IMG/VR virus record: IMGVR_UViG_3300034684_000018
Span: 1-43,380 of that record
Direction: 5' to 3' (one strand)
Length of the DNA: 43,380 bases
Source: a virus
A program made the translations under genes and the position numbers. Numbering within the stretch: the first letter of the stretch is position 1; each line of letters opens with the position of its first letter. Under the pieces are notes generated by a model. It saw only the letters and a list, made by a program, of their open reading frames with translations, made no database searches and had not been told where the DNA came from. Shown here in pieces: positions 28,784-36,877 of the stretch.

Positions 28784-30647
28784 TTCATATTGGAAGAAAA
28801 GATTTGAATATCTTGAACAGATTGAACATGATGAAGCTTCTTCCCTACTTCTTCAATTGGAAGAACACTACTTGAAAGCACAAAGGGAAATTGAAAGAAA
28901 GATTGAAGTTTGGTATCAAAGATTTGCAATCAATAACCAAATAAGCATGTCAGAAGCAAGGAAATGGTTAAGTAATAAAGAACTTGCTGAATTCAAGTGG
29001 GATGTTAAAGAATACATCAAATATGGTGAACAAAATGAACTTAATCCAATATGGATGAAAGAACTTGAAAATGCTTCTGCAAGGTATCATATTTCAAGAC
29101 TTGAAGCTTTGAAATTACAAACACAACATTCCCTGGAAGTTTTATTTGGAAATCAAACTGATTCACTGGATCAGTTAATGAGAAACATTTATTCTGATGG
29201 TTATTATCACACTATTTATGAAATACAGAAAGGGTTCAATATTGGTTGGGATATTGCTTCCATAGACCAAAACAAACTGGAAAAGATAATCAAGAAACCC
29301 TGGGCAGCAGATGGAAAGAATTTCAGTGATAGGATTTGGACTAATAAATCCAAATTAGTGAATGAACTTCACAATGAACTTACACAAATGACAATCCTGG
29401 GGAAAGCACCTGATGAAGCAATCAGAAATATATCAAAGAAGATGAAAACTTCCAAGAATAATGCAGGAAGATTGGTCATGACTGAATCAGCTTACTTTTC
29501 TTCTGTTGCACAAAAGGATGCTTTCAATGATCTTGATGTTGAACAGTTTGAAATTGTTGCAACCCTTGACAGTAGAACATCGGCAATATGTCAAGAACTT
29601 GATGGGAAAGTCTTTGACATGAAAGATTATGAAGCAGGGGTTACTGCACCCCCATTCCATGTTTATTGTAGAACCACCACTGTTCCCTACTTTGATGATG
29701 AATTTAACATTGGAGAAAGAGCAGCAAGGGATGAAGAAACAGGAAAGACTTATTATGTACCTTCAAATATGACTTATCCACAATGGAAAGAAAAGTTTGT
29801 GGATAAAGGTGATAAATCAGGATTGAATGAAGTTGATCCAGTTGATATAATAAAAGATGAAAGACTGAAAGAATTTAAGAAGTTTTATGAAGATTGGGAT
29901 GGAAACAATGTCGAATTACTTGCAGTTAAAGTTGTTAATCATGAGAATTTACCCCTAAAAGTTAATAGACATAAAATATCAGCACATGGTCAATGCCAAT
30001 TAAGTTATAGTGATCCTGAAATAAAAATATTGACCTTTGAACTTAATAGTGAAGATTTAAGAAGTAAAGAATATCAGGTTAAAACAATGTTTCATGAATT
30101 ATTTCATGCAAAGTCACATGACATTAAACATGATATTGGAAGTATTTCATTTAGAGATTGGGCATACCTTGATGATGTGTTTGCAGAAGTAACTGCACAC
30201 TACATGAACAAGTCAATTGGTATTACAAAAGAAATCACACCAAGTTATGCAAGACATCTAATTGATACACTTCCAAAACTTAAAAAACTTCCTGAATTTA
30301 AGTCTTGTAATACAATAGCTGATTTTGGAAAAGTTGCGTATAATTATAGGTTTTCTACTAACAATAATGCTGAATGGAAATCAATGTGGGATGCATTAAA
30401 TAAGATTGATCATAATATGATAGATTATAGTAAATATTATCTTGATTATATTACTAAAAATAAAGATAAATTAGTTGATCAATTGCTTGAAAATATGCCC
30501 CAGTATTCAGCATATAAAAATAATATGATTGATGATCTTACTAATGCTATTGATGACATAAATAATGGATTTAATATAAGTGGTAATAGACAAATGGTAT
30601 TTGAACAGGCTTTAATTATTTCAATGAATAGATTGGGGGTAAAATAA
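28773..30647 (+). CDS. MuF-type minor head protein fused to a C-terminal HELFH metallopeptidase domain
   Basis: This 624-residue protein has two parts. Residues 1-350 are a normal SPP1 gp7/Mu F head-morphogenesis protein: long N-terminal helices, then TLDSRTSAICQELDGKVFDM with C273, and APPFHVYCRTTTVPYFDD. Residues about 355-624 are extra: zinc motif HELFH (H441, E442, H445) in MFHELFHAKSHDIKHDIG and a likely third ligand E472 in VFAEVTAHYMNKS. The extra part looks more AT-rich, with many ATA, AAT and TTA codons, unlike the N-terminal half. MuF proteins with variable C-terminal effector domains are known as phage-borne polymorphic toxins. The following gene may give immunity. Delivery and target are inference. 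Confidence 0.9.
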   Translation: MKNSSYWKKRFEYLEQIEHDEASSLLLQLEEHYLKAQREIERKIEVWYQRFAINNQISMSEARKWLSNKELAEFKWDVKEYIKYGEQNELNPIWMKELENASARYHISRLEALKLQTQHSLEVLFGNQTDSLDQLMRNIYSDGYYHTIYEIQKGFNIGWDIASIDQNKLEKIIKKPWAADGKNFSDRIWTNKSKLVNELHNELTQMTILGKAPDEAIRNISKKMKTSKNNAGRLVMTESAYFSSVAQKDAFNDLDVEQFEIVATLDSRTSAICQELDGKVFDMKDYEAGVTAPPFHVYCRTTTVPYFDDEFNIGERAARDEETGKTYYVPSNMTYPQWKEKFVDKGDKSGLNEVDPVDIIKDERLKEFKKFYEDWDGNNVELLAVKVVNHENLPLKVNRHKISAHGQCQLSYSDPEIKILTFELNSEDLRSKEYQVKTMFHELFHAKSHDIKHDIGSISFRDWAYLDDVFAEVTAHYMNKSIGITKEITPSYARHLIDTLPKLKKLPEFKSCNTIADFGKVAYNYRFSTNNNAEWKSMWDALNKIDHNMIDYSKYYLDYITKNKDKLVDQLLENMPQYSAYKNNMIDDLTNAIDDINNGFNISGNRQMVFEQALIISMNRLGVK

Positions 30648-30648
30648 A

Positions 30649-30840
30649 ATGATTTATATTCCAGAAGAATGGATGAAAGATAAAAAGAATGAACAAAAAA
30701 TTCATGAAATATTTAATGAACACCTTTATACTGATTTGAATCTTGACAACAATGTTGAATTAGCAATTCAGAAATTAAATGATATAGGTGAAACTGTTGT
30801 TATTGAAAAAATAAGAGATGGAACAATAAGCATCTTGTAA
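30649..30840 (+). CDS. Small acidic protein, candidate immunity partner of the MuF metallopeptidase
   Basis: This 63-residue protein begins MIYIPEEWMKDKKNEQKIHE and ends RDGTISIL. It is mainly helical and somewhat acidic with no signal peptide, so it is cytosolic. The start is one base after the MuF fusion stop (TAAAATG), which suggests coupled translation. Base use is AT-rich like the metallopeptidase domain and unlike the scaffold gene. The stop lies inside a strong terminator. The position and size fit a cognate immunity or antitoxin protein; no motif proves this. Confidence 0.65.
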   Translation: MIYIPEEWMKDKKNEQKIHEIFNEHLYTDLNLDNNVELAIQKLNDIGETVVIEKIRDGTISIL

Positions 30841-30864
30841 AACTTACAGGGTGCTTTTTCTTTT
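30829..30864 (+). terminator. Strong terminator fused to the end of the 30649 gene
   Basis: AGCATCTTGTAA (30829-30840) pairs along 12 bp (two wobbles) with TTACAGGGTGCT (30844-30855) around an AAC loop, followed by TTTTTCTTTT. The left arm encodes the last residues and the stop codon. Confidence 0.85.
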
Positions 30865-30887
30865 GTGGAAATTTAGGGGTGATTATC

Positions 30888-30899
30888 ATGAAAGACTGA
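30888..30899 (+). other. Three-codon frame with a good ribosome site
   Basis: AGGGGTGA precedes ATG-AAA-GAC-TGA by 7 bases. It is too short to be a protein. It may be the remnant of a gene displaced when the MuF cargo was acquired, or a leader before the next terminator. The rest of 30865-30925 shows nothing else except TATAAT at 30912 without a clear -35. Confidence 0.3.
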
Positions 30900-30925
30900 A
30901 AATTCAAGGGGTATAATACATCAAA

Positions 30926-30971
30926 GACCTTATAAAAATGCTTATATGGGCATTATATAAGGTCATTTTTT
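30926..30971 (+). terminator. Second terminator between MuF module and scaffold genes
   Basis: GACCTTATA (30926-30934) pairs with TATAAGGTC (30956-30964), with an inner AATGC/GCATT extension, followed by ATTTTTTA. Two terminators within 140 bases bracket the end of the MuF cargo. Confidence 0.8.
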
Positions 30972-30999
30972 ATGCAATTTATTAAAAGTTGGTGGTCAT

Positions 31000-31275
31000 T
31001 TGTTAAAGATAAAGAAATCCAGGTTTGATGGAAGCTTTATTGTTTACAACCCTGATAACTTTGAATTGCATACCCATATTTATGCACCTAAAAGGATAGC
31101 AATACAACTAAAGCATAATGTTGAACACAGAAAACTTCCAAAGACAAATAGCATTAGATTGTTGGAAAGTCATATCAGGGTCACAAGAAATAAGAAGTAC
31201 ATTGAAATGGTGCAAAACAAGATTGATTCACTTCGTCTTTTTGGTATTGAAGACGATAAAGAACAAGACAAATAG
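31000..31275 (+). CDS. Small basic head-region protein, unknown
   Basis: This 91-residue protein starts at TTG 31000 (GGTGGT upstream) and begins MLKIKKSRFDGSFIVYNPDN. It contains ELHTHIYAPKRIAIQLKHNV and a helical part (TRNKKYIEMVQNKIDSLRLF). It is basic in the middle with an acidic end. Genes of this kind (SHIRVTRNKKYIExVxxKI) occur beside scaffold genes in clostridial phages. Function unknown. Confidence 0.65.
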   Translation: MLKIKKSRFDGSFIVYNPDNFELHTHIYAPKRIAIQLKHNVEHRKLPKTNSIRLLESHIRVTRNKKYIEMVQNKIDSLRLFGIEDDKEQDK

Positions 31276-31326
31276 GACTGGACTGAACCAGGTTAAAAAA
31301 TGAATTTGAAAGGAGATTATAAAACT

Positions 31327-31932
31327 ATGAAAAAAGAAGATTTAATTAAATTAGGACTTGATGAAGAAACTGCTGAAAAAGTAGCAAAAGCATCAGCAGA
31401 AGAATTGAAAGGATATATTCCAAAGGCAAGGTTTGATGAAGTTAATAATGAGAAAAAGAAACTTGAAACAACTGTTGCTGAAAGAGATCAACAACTTGAA
31501 ACTTTGAAAAATTCAACTGGTGATGTTGAAGCTATGAAGACAAAGATTTCTGAACTTCAAGCTGAAAACAAGAAGAAAGATGAAGCACATGCTGCTGAAA
31601 TTAAACAATTAAAAATTGATGCTGCTGTTTCTGCTGCACTTACTTCTGCAAAAGCTAAAAATGAAAAAGCAGTAAGGGCATTACTTGAACTTGATAATGT
31701 TGAACTTCTTGAAGATGGAACTGTTAAGGGATTGGATGACCAAATAAAGAAACTGCTTGAAGCTGATGATACAAAGTTCTTATTTGATACTGAAACAAAG
31801 AAAACAAAATTTAAGGGTGCAAATCCAGGAGAAACAGGAAATGAAGATCCTGATAAAAAAGTTGATGTTAGCAAAATGACTTATGAAGAATTAGCAGCTT
31901 ACCTGGAAGAAAACCCTGATGCTGAAATTTAA
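31327..31932 (+). CDS. Capsid scaffold protein (GP20-like)
   Basis: About 201 residues from the ATG at 31327 (MKKEDLIKLGLDEETAEKVA). AAAGGAG is 11 bases upstream; the longer form from 31300 runs through this site. The central part is a long coiled coil (EVNNEKKKLETTVAERDQQL and KISELQAENKKKDEAHAAEI). The LEDGTVKGLDDQIKKLLEAD segment and the DDTKFLF-like end match the phage minor structural GP20 scaffold family. It guides assembly of the capsid shell and is lost on maturation. The major capsid gene follows. Confidence 0.9.
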   Translation: MKKEDLIKLGLDEETAEKVAKASAEELKGYIPKARFDEVNNEKKKLETTVAERDQQLETLKNSTGDVEAMKTKISELQAENKKKDEAHAAEIKQLKIDAAVSAALTSAKAKNEKAVRALLELDNVELLEDGTVKGLDDQIKKLLEADDTKFLFDTETKKTKFKGANPGETGNEDPDKKVDVSKMTYEELAAYLEENPDAEI

Positions 31933-31963
31933 TTAAAATTGATAAAAGGAAAGGTGATTTATA

Positions 31964-33034
31964 ATGGCAAAATTTGATGCTAAAAGTTTTAATGAAAGAG
32001 CATTTGGAAAGTATGTTGATATTGTTCCAAAGCTGAAAAAGAATGAATTGATTAAATCAAAGGCTTTACAACCAAATAGCCAAATCAAACAGGCTTTCAG
32101 TGGTCAAACTGGTGTAGTTTATGCAACTATTCCTATGTATGGAAGAATTGATGGTGACCCATTAAACTATGATGGTCAAACTGACATTACTGCAACAAGC
32201 ACAACCACTTATGAAAGAGGGGTTGTTGTAATTGGTAGAGCAAAAGCATGGGTTGAAACTGATTTTGCAGAAGATGTTACTGGCGGTGCAAGCTTCATGA
32301 CCAATGTAGCAAAACAAGTTGCTGAATATTGGGATGAAATTGACCAAGACACATTACTTGCAATCCTTGAAGGTATCTTCAACATGACTGGTGCAGGAAA
32401 TTTAAAGTTTGTTGATGGTCATACTTATGATATTTCTGACAAGGAAACAAATAATGTTGTTGGTGCTGCAACTTTAAATACTGCTATTCAGAAAGCAAGT
32501 GGTGACAAGAAGTCCAAGTTTACAATTGCAATCATGCATTCAACTGTTGCGACAAACCTTGAAAACTTGAAGTTACTTGCTTATATGACTTACACTGATG
32601 CAAATGGTATTGAAAGACAACTTGAACTTGCAACTTGGAATGGTAGAACAGTAATAATTGATGATGGTATGCCAGTTGAAGAAGTACCTGAAAGTGAAGA
32701 AGGTGCTAATGATGGATATTACAAATACACCACTTATGTTCTTGGAAATGGTGCATTTGACTATGAAGACATTGGTGCAGAAGTTCCATATGCTATGGTT
32801 AGGGATGAAAAGACTAATGGTGGTCAAACTTACCTATACAGTAGACAAAGAAAAGTATTTGCACCTTATGGAATTTCCTTCACAAAGAAAGCAATGGCAA
32901 CCAATTCACCAACTGATGCTGAATTAAAGAATGGTCAGAATTGGGAATTAGTTCATGATGGTGGTCAAGGTGCTGCAAGAAAATACTTTGATCATAAGGC
33001 AATCCCTATTGCAAGAATTATTTCCAGGGGTTAA
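31964..33034 (+). CDS. Major capsid protein
   Basis: This 356-residue protein begins MAKFDAKSFNERAFGKYVDI. It follows a scaffold gene. Segments such as TDITATSTTTYERGVVVIGR, AWVETDFAEDVTGGASFMTN and QVAEYWDEIDQDTLLAILEG, with a later GRTVIIDDGMPVEE, match the HK97-fold coat proteins of Bacillota phages with GP20 scaffold. The ribosome site is GGAAAGGTGA. It forms the icosahedral shell. Cys residues are absent. The function is secure from order and pattern. Confidence 0.92.
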   Translation: MAKFDAKSFNERAFGKYVDIVPKLKKNELIKSKALQPNSQIKQAFSGQTGVVYATIPMYGRIDGDPLNYDGQTDITATSTTTYERGVVVIGRAKAWVETDFAEDVTGGASFMTNVAKQVAEYWDEIDQDTLLAILEGIFNMTGAGNLKFVDGHTYDISDKETNNVVGAATLNTAIQKASGDKKSKFTIAIMHSTVATNLENLKLLAYMTYTDANGIERQLELATWNGRTVIIDDGMPVEEVPESEEGANDGYYKYTTYVLGNGAFDYEDIGAEVPYAMVRDEKTNGGQTYLYSRQRKVFAPYGISFTKKAMATNSPTDAELKNGQNWELVHDGGQGAARKYFDHKAIPIARIISRG

Positions 33035-33062
33035 TTAGCTTATATCGGAAAGGGTGATATTT

Positions 33063-33527
33063 ATGGCACTTGATGATTTAAAGCAGACAGTGCTGAACAA
33101 TATCATCCAAATATTGTCAGGGTCAAGTCTATCAGAAGAACCTTTCCTCCTGGGTGTTCTGAATAGACTTGAATCCCTTGGTTATACAATCAAGGAAACT
33201 GATAGTTGGATGATCAGTTTTTCAGTACAAAAAGTTGAAAACACCATCAAGAATGATTGTAATGTTAATTCTGTTCCTGATGGTTTATATAGTGTTGCAA
33301 CTGACATGATTTGTGGTGGATTCTTATTTGCTAAAAAGCAAACTGGACAACTGGAAGATTTTAATTTGGAAGCTGCATTGAAATCAGTTCAAGCAGGTGA
33401 TACAACTGTAACTTATGCAATTGGTGATGCTTCAATGACCCCTGAACAAAGATTGAATAGTTTAATTTCTTATTTAATGACCAAAGGAAAGGGGGAATTT
33501 GCATGTTATCGGAAAATCAAGTGGTAG
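33063..33527 (+). CDS. Head-tail connector protein (gp6/YqbG-like)
   Basis: About 154 residues from the ATG at 33063 (MALDDLKQTVLNNIIQILSG); AAAGGGTGA is upstream. It is largely helical (LLGVLNRLESLGYTIKETDS, GLYSVATDMICGGFLFAKKQ) with a C-terminal helix (TPEQRLNSLISYLMTKGKGE). The order after major capsid, size and helical content match adaptor proteins that sit below the portal. It overlaps the 33503 gene by 25 bases. Confidence 0.8.
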   Translation: MALDDLKQTVLNNIIQILSGSSLSEEPFLLGVLNRLESLGYTIKETDSWMISFSVQKVENTIKNDCNVNSVPDGLYSVATDMICGGFLFAKKQTGQLEDFNLEAALKSVQAGDTTVTYAIGDASMTPEQRLNSLISYLMTKGKGEFACYRKIKW

Positions 33528-33877
33528 CTGTTAGAAAAGCAATTGAAATGACCTACACTGGAAGGTGTACTATTACAGAACATCAGAAAGTAAAGAAAGC
33601 AAATAAGTCCACTGGTTTTGAAGATAAAGTTGTTCTTGAAGACCAACCTTGCAGATTATCCTTTGAAAAGGTCACCAGTAACAGTCAAGGTGAAACTGCT
33701 GCGACAGTGGTTCAAATAGCAAAAGTCATACTTGCACCTGAAATTAAAATCAAACCAGGTTCAAAACTTACTATTACACAAAATAGGGTTACAACTGAAT
33801 ATTCAAGTAGTGGTGAACCTGCAAGATATAACACCCATCAAGAAATTGTTCTTGAATTATTTAAAGGATGGTCATAA
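33503..33877 (+). CDS. Head closure protein (XkdH/YqbH-like)
   Basis: This 124-residue protein begins MLSENQVVAVRKAIEMTYTG. The second part is beta-rich (RCTITEHQKVKKANKSTGFE, EDQPCRLSFEKVTSNSQGET, AEVILAPEIKIKPGSKLTIT-like), a small barrel as in head-closure proteins. The motif around PCRLSF is common in YqbH/XkdH proteins. It stops DNA leakage between portal and tail. The TAA is overlapped by the ATG of the next gene (TAATG). Confidence 0.8.
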   Translation: MLSENQVVAVRKAIEMTYTGRCTITEHQKVKKANKSTGFEDKVVLEDQPCRLSFEKVTSNSQGETAATVVQIAKVILAPEIKIKPGSKLTITQNRVTTEYSSSGEPARYNTHQEIVLELFKGWS

Positions 33878-34386
33878 TGTCAAAGTTCGGAAATTGCAAG
33901 TTCAACGATTTGAAAAAACTTCAAGAAAGATTGAACAAGCTGAATGAAAAAGAAATTAATGAATTCATTGAAGCTTGTGCAAAAGAACTTGCTGCAAGGT
34001 TATTGGCAAAAGTAATTAAAAGGACACCAGTTGGAGAATACCCCAAAAGTTCAGGAAAAAAAGGTGGTACTTTAAGAAGGGGTTGGACAGCAGGGAATAA
34101 AAATTGGTCAGAGAAAAATGGTAAAGTATCTGTTCATGGTATAGGTGGTGCAAGTGGTTATGTTAATAATTTACCTATTCATCACTTCGGTAACACTTAT
34201 GTTATTGAAATAGTGAATCCAGTTGAATATGCTTCTTATGTTGAATTTGGTCATAGGACAAGAGATCATAAAGGATGGGTTCAAGGAAGGTTTATGTTGA
34301 CTATATCTGAACAAGAAATTGAAAGGGATGCACCTAAAATTCTTGAAAGAAAATTGGCAAAGAAATTGGGGGAAGTGTTTAAATGA
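33877..34386 (+). CDS. HK97 gp10/XkdI-like tail-completion protein
   Basis: About 169 residues from the ATG at 33877 (MSKFGNCKFNDLKKLQERLN), with AAAGGA 8 bases upstream. It has the gp10-like pattern: helix (INEFIEACAKELAARLLAKV), then IKRTPVGEYPKSSGKKGGTL with RRGWTAG, beta strands (TYVIEIVNPVEYASYVEFGH) and RTRDHKGWVQGRFMLTISEQ. It makes the neck or tail end. It overlaps the next gene by ATGA. Confidence 0.88.
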   Translation: MSKFGNCKFNDLKKLQERLNKLNEKEINEFIEACAKELAARLLAKVIKRTPVGEYPKSSGKKGGTLRRGWTAGNKNWSEKNGKVSVHGIGGASGYVNNLPIHHFGNTYVIEIVNPVEYASYVEFGHRTRDHKGWVQGRFMLTISEQEIERDAPKILERKLAKKLGEVFK

Positions 34387-34808
34387 TAAATAAAATTATT
34401 GATGCAATCAGCATTTCCATCAATTCTGAATTTGGTGATGACTATGAAATTTATACAGAAAGTATTGAACAAGGTTTGGAAGAACCTTGTTTTTTTATTT
34501 TATGCTTGAACCCAACAAATGAACTTTTCAGAAACAACAAGTATTTCAGAACCAATCAATTTTGCATTCAATACTTCCCTTCCACAGATGAACCAAAGGC
34601 TGAATTTTATTCAGTTCTTGAAAGGTTGTATGATTGCCTGGAATTAATCACTGTTAATGGTGACTTATCCAGGGGTTCAAGAATGAAAGGTGAAATTGTT
34701 GATGGTGTTTTGAACTTCTTTGTAAATTATGACATGTTTGTTTATAAGGTTGAAGATAAAACACCAATGGAAGAAATGGAAATCAATGCTGATGCGAAAG
34801 GATGGTAA
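34383..34808 (+). CDS. XkdJ/YqbJ-like tail terminator
   Basis: This 141-residue protein begins MINKIIDAISISINSEFGDD. It contains YEIYTESIEQGLEEPCFFIL, NNKYFRTNQFCIQYFPSTDE and YSVLERLYDCLELITVNGDL, the alpha/beta pattern of phage tail terminators of the XkdJ type. The acidic C-terminal part follows. It caps the tail tube end and joins it to the head. The position after the gp10-like gene and before the sheath supports this. Confidence 0.8.
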   Translation: MINKIIDAISISINSEFGDDYEIYTESIEQGLEEPCFFILCLNPTNELFRNNKYFRTNQFCIQYFPSTDEPKAEFYSVLERLYDCLELITVNGDLSRGSRMKGEIVDGVLNFFVNYDMFVYKVEDKTPMEEMEINADAKGW

Positions 34809-34810
34809 TA

Positions 34811-35014
34811 ATGGCAAGTAAAACAAAACCTGCTGATGTAAAAGCTGAAAAGAAAGTTGAAACAGTAAAGTTTCCAAAAGAACAGCTTTTATTATCTAAC
34901 AGATACAAAAACAGAAAAGACATCCTTGGGGTATTACTTGAAGATGGAAAAGAATATTCCTTTGAACAAGTGAATGCCTTACTGGATGAATTCATGAAAG
35001 GAAAGGTGAAATAA
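34811..35014 (+). CDS. Small protein before the sheath gene, unknown
   Basis: About 67 residues from the ATG at 34811 (MASKTKPADVKAEKKVETVK), with AAAGGA 8 bases upstream. The N-terminal 20 residues are Lys/Ala-rich and flexible. The rest (FPKEQLLLSNRYKNRKDILG, VLLEDGKEYSFEQVNALLDE) resembles a small domain often found before phage tail sheath genes (YqbF-like). The function is not known. Confidence 0.75.
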   Translation: MASKTKPADVKAEKKVETVKFPKEQLLLSNRYKNRKDILGVLLEDGKEYSFEQVNALLDEFMKGKVK

Positions 35015-35015
35015 T

Positions 35016-36314
35016 ATGGCATTAGGTGGTGGAACTTTTGTCACTCAAAATAAAGTGCTTCCAGGTTCATATATAAACTTTATTTCATTGGCAAAAGCAA
35101 GTGCATCCCTTTCTGACAGGGGTGTTGCAGCAATGCCCCTTGAATTGGATTGGGGTGTTGAAAATGAAATCTTTGAAGTAACCAAAGCTGACTTCCAAAA
35201 GAATTCTTTGAAGATCTTTGGTTATGATTACACACATGAAAAGTTGAAAGGTCTTCGTGACCTATTCTTGAATATCAAAACCCTTTATGCTTACAGGCTG
35301 ACAAGTGGTGGAAATAAAGCAAGTAATGATTATGCAACTGCAAAATTCGGTGGAACTCGTGGAAATGATATAAAAATAAGCATTCAAGCAAATGTTGATG
35401 TTCCTGAAAAGTTTGATGTAAAAACCATTGTTGGAACAACTATTGTTGACATTCAAACAGTTTCAAGTGCTGATGAATTAGTTCCAAATGATTATGTAAC
35501 ATTCAAGACAGGTGCTTCCCTTGCAGTTACAGCAGGAACACCTTTAACTGGTGGAACAAATGGAACTGTTGATGGTACAGCACATCAAAACTTCTTGGAT
35601 AAGGTTGAAGCTTACACTTATAATGCACTTGGTGTTGTTACTACTGATGATACAATCAAGGGTTTATATGCAAACTTCAATAAAAGACTTCGTGATGAAG
35701 TTGGTCAGAAGTTCCAAACTGTTCTTTACAAGAAACCTTTTGATTATGAAGGGGTTGTCAATGTAAAGAATAAAGTTGTTGAAGATGAAGCTGCACTTGT
35801 TTATTGGGTAACTGGTATCATTGCAGGTTGTGAAGTAAATAAATCCAACTTGAATAAGAAATATGATGGTGAATTTACTGTTGAAGCTGACTACACCCAA
35901 GCTGAATTGGAAGCAGCTATCAAAGCAGGTGAATTTACACTTCATAAGGTTGGTTCTGACATTAGGGTTCTTTCTGACATTAATTCACTGGTTACTTTAT
36001 CAGATGAAAAGGGTGAAATATTCCAGGATAACCAAACAATCAGAGTTATTGACCAAATTGCAAATGACATTGCAGTTTTATTCAATACAAAATATCTTGG
36101 AAATGTTCCAAATGATGCATCAGGAAGAATTTCATTATGGTCTGACATAGTAAAACATCATGAACAATTACAAGAAATAAGAGCAATTGAAAATTTCAGT
36201 GATTCTGATGTTATAGTTGAACAAGGAAATACAAAGAAAGCTGTTGTTGTAAATGATGTTGTCACTGTTGTTAATACAATGGCACAGCTTTACATGACAG
36301 TTGTTGTAGCATAA
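35016..36314 (+). CDS. Tail sheath protein (XkdK-like)
   Basis: This 432-residue protein begins MALGGGTFVTQNKVLPGSYI. It has the XkdK pattern: NFISLAKASASLSDRGVAAM, PLELDWGVENEIFEVTKADF, a variable outer domain (residues about 110-180), and a C-terminal part with LYKKPFDYEGVVNVKNKV, YWVTGIIAGCEVNKSNLNKK, and NDIAVLFNTKYLGNVPNDAS. It forms the contractile outer tail, so the phage is a myovirus. The start has AAAGGTGA. The gene lies directly before the tube gene. Confidence 0.95.
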   Translation: MALGGGTFVTQNKVLPGSYINFISLAKASASLSDRGVAAMPLELDWGVENEIFEVTKADFQKNSLKIFGYDYTHEKLKGLRDLFLNIKTLYAYRLTSGGNKASNDYATAKFGGTRGNDIKISIQANVDVPEKFDVKTIVGTTIVDIQTVSSADELVPNDYVTFKTGASLAVTAGTPLTGGTNGTVDGTAHQNFLDKVEAYTYNALGVVTTDDTIKGLYANFNKRLRDEVGQKFQTVLYKKPFDYEGVVNVKNKVVEDEAALVYWVTGIIAGCEVNKSNLNKKYDGEFTVEADYTQAELEAAIKAGEFTLHKVGSDIRVLSDINSLVTLSDEKGEIFQDNQTIRVIDQIANDIAVLFNTKYLGNVPNDASGRISLWSDIVKHHEQLQEIRAIENFSDSDVIVEQGNTKKAVVVNDVVTVVNTMAQLYMTVVVA

Positions 36315-36331
36315 GGAAGGGGTGAAAGTTG

Positions 36332-36805
36332 ATGAATAATGTTACAATGAAATCAAGAGATACCATATCAGCAAAACTTGCTGAATGCTTTATCACTATC
36401 AATGGAAATAGATACAACTTTATGCAGATGATTGACTTTGAAGCAAAAGTTGATAAAAAGAAGACTAAAGTTCCAATCCTGGGAAGAATTATGGAAGGAA
36501 ATAAAACTGTTGGTCTTTCAGGTACTTTTTCAGGTACAGCACATTATAATCAATCAATTTTCAGACAGGCATTGCTTGAATACAAGAACACTGGAATTGA
36601 TGCTTATTTTGAAATACAAGTTACCAATGAAGATCCTGAATCAGCAGCAGGAAGACAAACCCTTGTTTTCATGGATTGCAATACTGATGGTGGTATTCTT
36701 TCCAAGTTTGATGCTGATGGTGAATACCTGGATGAAGAAATTTCAGGTACATTTGAAGACTTCAAGATGCCTGAATCATTTGCATTATTGAATGGAATGC
36801 TTTAA
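36332..36805 (+). CDS. Tail tube protein (XkdM-like)
   Basis: About 157 residues from the ATG at 36332 (a TTG at 36329 is possible); AAGGAAGGGGTGA is upstream. It contains SRDTISAKLAECFITINGNR, YNFMQMIDFEAKVDKKKTKV, PILGRIMEGNKTVGLSGTFS and GTAHYNQSIFRQALLEYKNT, the XkdM tube pattern with beta strands and one helix. It forms the inner rigid tube in the sheath. A terminator follows, which probably lowers expression of the next, low-copy chaperone genes. Confidence 0.93.
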   Translation: MNNVTMKSRDTISAKLAECFITINGNRYNFMQMIDFEAKVDKKKTKVPILGRIMEGNKTVGLSGTFSGTAHYNQSIFRQALLEYKNTGIDAYFEIQVTNEDPESAAGRQTLVFMDCNTDGGILSKFDADGEYLDEEISGTFEDFKMPESFALLNGML

Positions 36806-36813
36806 TAAACTAC

Positions 36814-36846
36814 CCCTACCCAAATTTAATGGGTAGGGATTTTTTT
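36814..36846 (+). terminator. Terminator after the tail tube gene, with flanking direct repeat
   Basis: CCCTACCC (36814-36821) pairs with GGGTAGGG (36831-36838), followed by seven T's. TACCCAAATTTAAT occurs at 36817-36830 (in the left arm and loop) and again at 36846-36859, so GGGTA could pair either way. Confidence 0.8.
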
Positions 36847-36877
36847 ACCCAAATTTAATAAGGAAAGGTGAATAAAT

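Noticed and set aside
30912-30917. Promoter for scaffold genes at TATAAT 30912
   Set aside because: No acceptable -35 is seen 15-19 bases upstream, and a terminator follows within 10 bases.
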